Below, piece after piece: positions 5,215 to 7,075 of a DNA stretch of 7,075 nt; position 1 is the first letter of the stretch, and each line of letters starts with the position of its first letter. A program made the translations under genes and the position numbers. The notes under the pieces are model-generated. The model made no database searches and was not told where the DNA came from. It saw only the letters and a list, made by a program, of their open reading frames with translations. Origin of the DNA: Candidatus Bathyarchaeota archaeon (lineage in GTDB: Archaea > Thermoproteota > Bathyarchaeia > Bathyarchaeales > UBA233); contig JAMDCS010000137.1 in the NCBI GenBank assembly GCA_023488835.1, positions 1 to 7,075 of the forward strand, given 5' to 3'.

Positions 5215-6390
5215 TTGAATGGGAAACCGCTGGTCAGCATAATAAGCGCTGGCATGTCCAAATTCGGCAAGCATGATGGATTACTTGCAAGAGAAATCTT
5301 CAGCGAGGCAGCAAGTGAAGCGTTTAGTCGCTGTCCCAAATTGGAGCCGAAACGTGACATTAAAGCCCTCTTCATCGGGCACATGGGTGAAGCCTACGAG
5401 CATCAAGGGCACACTGGCAGCGCCATGGCGGATTGGGCGGGACTCACAGGTATCCCAGCAACGCGTTGTGAAGCGGCTTGTGCTTCTTCGGGTGCGGCGT
5501 TGCGTTCAGGCATTTACGCGGTCATGTCTGGGCTAGCAGATGTGGTAGTAGTCGGTGGCGTTGAGAAGATGACGCATCGCACCACGGCTGAGGTTACCGA
5601 GTACTTGGCTATGGCGTCCGATTATCCCTTTGAACAGTTTCACGGCATCACTTTCCCAGGGTTGTTCGCGTTGATGGCTACTGCCCACATGCATGCTTAT
5701 GGCACCACAGAGCAGCAGATTGCTTTAGCCGCCGTCAAAAACCACTACCATGGCAGCCTCAACCCGAAAGCTCACATGCAAAAAGAAATCACCCTTGAAA
5801 CCGTCATGGCCTCGCGTTATGTTGCTTGGCCACTAAAACTCTACGACTGTTCCCTCATAACGGACGGTGCAAGCTGCATAATCTTAACTAAACCTGAACT
5901 CGCCAGCAAATACACTGACATGCCTGTCGAAATCGTTGGTAGCGGGCAAGCCAGCGATACCATCGGGCTTTACGAGCGCAAAAGCTTCACATCGTTAAAC
6001 GCAACAAAGCTAGCGGCGAAAACAGCCTACGACATGGCAAAAGTCACCCCCCAACAGGTAAACATGGCTGAAGTTCACGACTGCTTCACCTTCGCTGAGC
6101 TCATGGCATACGAAGACCTTGGCTTCTGCGCGGCAGGCGAAGGCGGCAAATTAATCGAAAGCGGCGAAACGCGCCTCGGAGGCAGAATCCCAGTTAACAC
6201 GAGCGGCGGCTTAAAAGCCAAAGGTCATCCTGTCGGCGCAACAGGAACGGCTCAAGCCTACGAAATGTACCTGCAACTTACAGGGCAAGCGGGTAAACGC
6301 CAAGTGAAAGACGCCAAAATCGGCTTAACACACAATGTCGGCGGCTCAGGAGCTACCGCAGCCGTTCACATTTACAGGAGCGCACAATAA
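5215..6390 (+). CDS. Archaeal acetyl-CoA C-acyltransferase (SCP2-type thiolase)
   Basis: A thiolase of about 391 residues. I place the start at TTG 5215 because GAGAGGT (5199-5205) lies 9 nt before it and the product then begins MNGKPLVSIISAGMSKFGK, close to the usual archaeal start; GTG 5209 and TTG 5197 are in-frame alternatives, and TAG at 5191 blocks anything earlier. The nucleophile is Cys89 in CEAACASSGAA. The catalytic histidine is His338 in GGLKAKGHPVGATG. The second cysteine of classic thiolases is replaced by His373 in HNVGGSGA, as in SCP2-type and archaeal enzymes. Archaeal members make acetoacetyl-CoA for the mevalonate pathway and can form a complex with HMG-CoA synthase through a DUF35 protein. 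The DUF35 gene overlaps the stop codon here, which supports that role; a role in fatty-acid or other acyl-CoA turnover remains possible. Confidence 0.9.
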   Translation: MNGKPLVSIISAGMSKFGKHDGLLAREIFSEAASEAFSRCPKLEPKRDIKALFIGHMGEAYEHQGHTGSAMADWAGLTGIPATRCEAACASSGAALRSGIYAVMSGLADVVVVGGVEKMTHRTTAEVTEYLAMASDYPFEQFHGITFPGLFALMATAHMHAYGTTEQQIALAAVKNHYHGSLNPKAHMQKEITLETVMASRYVAWPLKLYDCSLITDGASCIILTKPELASKYTDMPVEIVGSGQASDTIGLYERKSFTSLNATKLAAKTAYDMAKVTPQQVNMAEVHDCFTFAELMAYEDLGFCAAGEGGKLIESGETRLGGRIPVNTSGGLKAKGHPVGATGTAQAYEMYLQLTGQAGKRQVKDAKIGLTHNVGGSGATAAVHIYRSAQ

Positions 6391-6791
6391 TGAGCACACA
6401 AGAACCGTTCACGATTGAGCAGTTCTACAAGTTTTTGAGCCAGCAGAAGTTGATGGCTGGGAAATGCCTAAAATGCGGAAAAATCCACCTGCCCCCGCGA
6501 CCCTTATGCGACAACTGTTACTCCCAAGAGTTCACTTGGGTTAATGTTTCGGGCAAAGGCAAACTGCTTACCTACACAGTCATTAGCATCGCGCCTGCGC
6601 TGTTCCAAGCCTTAACGCCCTATGTTGTTGGGATTGTGGAGTTGGAAAACGGCTTAAAAATCCCGGGCATGATACGGGGAACAACGCAAGAACAACTGAA
6701 AATCGGCATGGAATTAACGTTGGACTTTGGTGCATGCAGTTCCCCTCAGCAGTGGCCGCAGTGGCAAAGATACTGCTTCAAGCCACTGTAA
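6390..6791 (+). CDS. DUF35 zinc-ribbon/OB-fold protein, thiolase partner
   Basis: A 133-residue protein. An N-terminal helix (about 5-22) is followed by a rubredoxin-like zinc ribbon with Cys26-x2-Cys29 and Cys40-x2-Cys43, then an OB-fold domain (about 50-130) containing GKGKLLTYTVI and YVVGIVELENGLKIPGMI. All four zinc ligands are present and the length is normal. The ATG overlaps the thiolase stop by one base (TAATG), with AGGAG at 6376-6380 spaced 9 nt before it, so the two proteins are translationally coupled and probably made in step. In the methanogen thiolase/HMG-CoA synthase complex, the DUF35 subunit bridges the two enzymes and shapes a shared CoA site. HMG-CoA synthase itself is not in the window, so the partner set here is incomplete. 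The molecular role is therefore inferred from that family. Confidence 0.9.
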   Translation: MSTQEPFTIEQFYKFLSQQKLMAGKCLKCGKIHLPPRPLCDNCYSQEFTWVNVSGKGKLLTYTVISIAPALFQALTPYVVGIVELENGLKIPGMIRGTTQEQLKIGMELTLDFGACSSPQQWPQWQRYCFKPL

Positions 6792-6835
6792 ACCCCGCAG
6801 TACCTTGTCTCCAATTAAGCACGCAAAGTTAAACG

Positions 6836-7075
6836 CTAAGGCAAATAAGTTGCCACCGCATCCAAACTCCAATTTATTATTTTCCCAGAGGCAGTCTGCA
6901 CTGAAGTGCGTATCGATACAACTTGATGGGGCTCCATGGTGCCGACAACTATTGTGCTTAAGTCAGGACCCTTGTATGTGTATAGCGTAAAATTTAGCAC
7001 TACATTGTAAACGGTCACGTTTTCCATATTTTTGACCTCTCCAGTCACCCAAAGATAATTGTCGCCAACAGTTAG
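6836..7075 (-). CDS. C-terminal fragment of an FxLYD-like beta-domain protein
   Basis: The minus-strand frame is open from the window edge to TAG at 6838-6836 and gives the last 79 residues of a protein. It begins LTVGDNYLWVTGEVKN, then YNVVLNFTLYTYKGPDL, then IVVGTMEPHQVVSIRTSV. The pattern of VxGEVxN, a V-x-V strand with xxLYxxxG, and a later polar strand resembles the FxLYD domain found in many secreted or membrane-anchored archaeal and Gram-positive proteins. The GTG at 7048 is an internal valine, not the start. It is convergent with the DUF35 gene, 44 nt away, with no obvious T-run between. Extracellular location is plausible but the N-terminus is outside the window. Confidence 0.65.
   Translation of the reverse strand, partial: LTVGDNYLWVTGEVKNMENVTVYNVVLNFTLYTYKGPDLSTIVVGTMEPHQVVSIRTSVQTASGKIINWSLDAVATYLP

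Noticed and set aside
5127..5276. 49-codon plus-strand frame starting MKQASKWKNYDVVF
   Set aside because: It overlaps the thiolase N-terminus by about 60 bases in another frame and has only a weak AGAAGAA upstream; I cannot tell it from chance.
5103..5384. 93-codon minus-strand frame over the thiolase start
   Set aside because: Most of it is antisense to the conserved thiolase N-terminus and no ribosome binding site or family pattern supports it.

Overview
The window looks like chromosomal DNA of an uncultured archaeon, most plausibly of the Bathyarchaeia/Thermoproteota type. The evidence is archaeal-style TATA-like boxes in AT-rich spacers, short leaders with GGAGGTGA-type ribosome binding sites, a small-family cobalamin pair (CobD-like and CbiB), and an archaeal thiolase coupled to a DUF35 zinc-ribbon/OB protein. 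The lineage is an inference; there is no rRNA or other phylogenetic marker here.

Layout. Positions 1-76 hold the N-terminal end of an unidentified minus-strand gene. After a divergent spacer with a perfect inverted repeat next to a TATA-like box, a plus-strand pair follows (229-2341): a CobD/HisC-like PLP enzyme and CbiB, which catalyse consecutive steps in making and attaching the aminopropanol arm of cobalamin. A convergent spacer (2342-2563) carries a T-run terminator and three copies of an unusual C-tract/TTAT motif. A minus-strand operon (4687 down to 2564) then reads HxlR-family regulator, ABC ATPase, ABC-2 permease, and looks like a self-regulated exporter.

Divergent from that operon is the most distinctive item: a 24-residue cysteine-rich peptide gene (4790-4864) with a near-perfect ribosome binding site. 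It begins MCAECGCGCGG, close to the MCxxCGC nickel-binding start of HypB but here as a free-standing peptide with a lysine/proline tail. The regulator facing it also has a cysteine-rich N-terminus, and the spacer between them carries a 13/14 direct repeat and a 7-bp inverted repeat over the likely promoters. This suggests a metal- or thiol-responsive module of regulator, exporter and binding peptide, which is a hypothesis.

After about 350 bases with no convincing gene comes a second plus-strand operon (5215-6791): an SCP2-type acetyl-CoA C-acyltransferase whose stop overlaps the start of a DUF35 protein. This is the pair that in archaea works with HMG-CoA synthase in the mevalonate pathway, but no HMG-CoA synthase lies in the window. 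The right edge (6836-7075, minus) holds the C-terminal end of a protein with an FxLYD-like beta domain. No tRNA, rRNA, CRISPR array, insertion sequence or recognisable riboswitch was seen.
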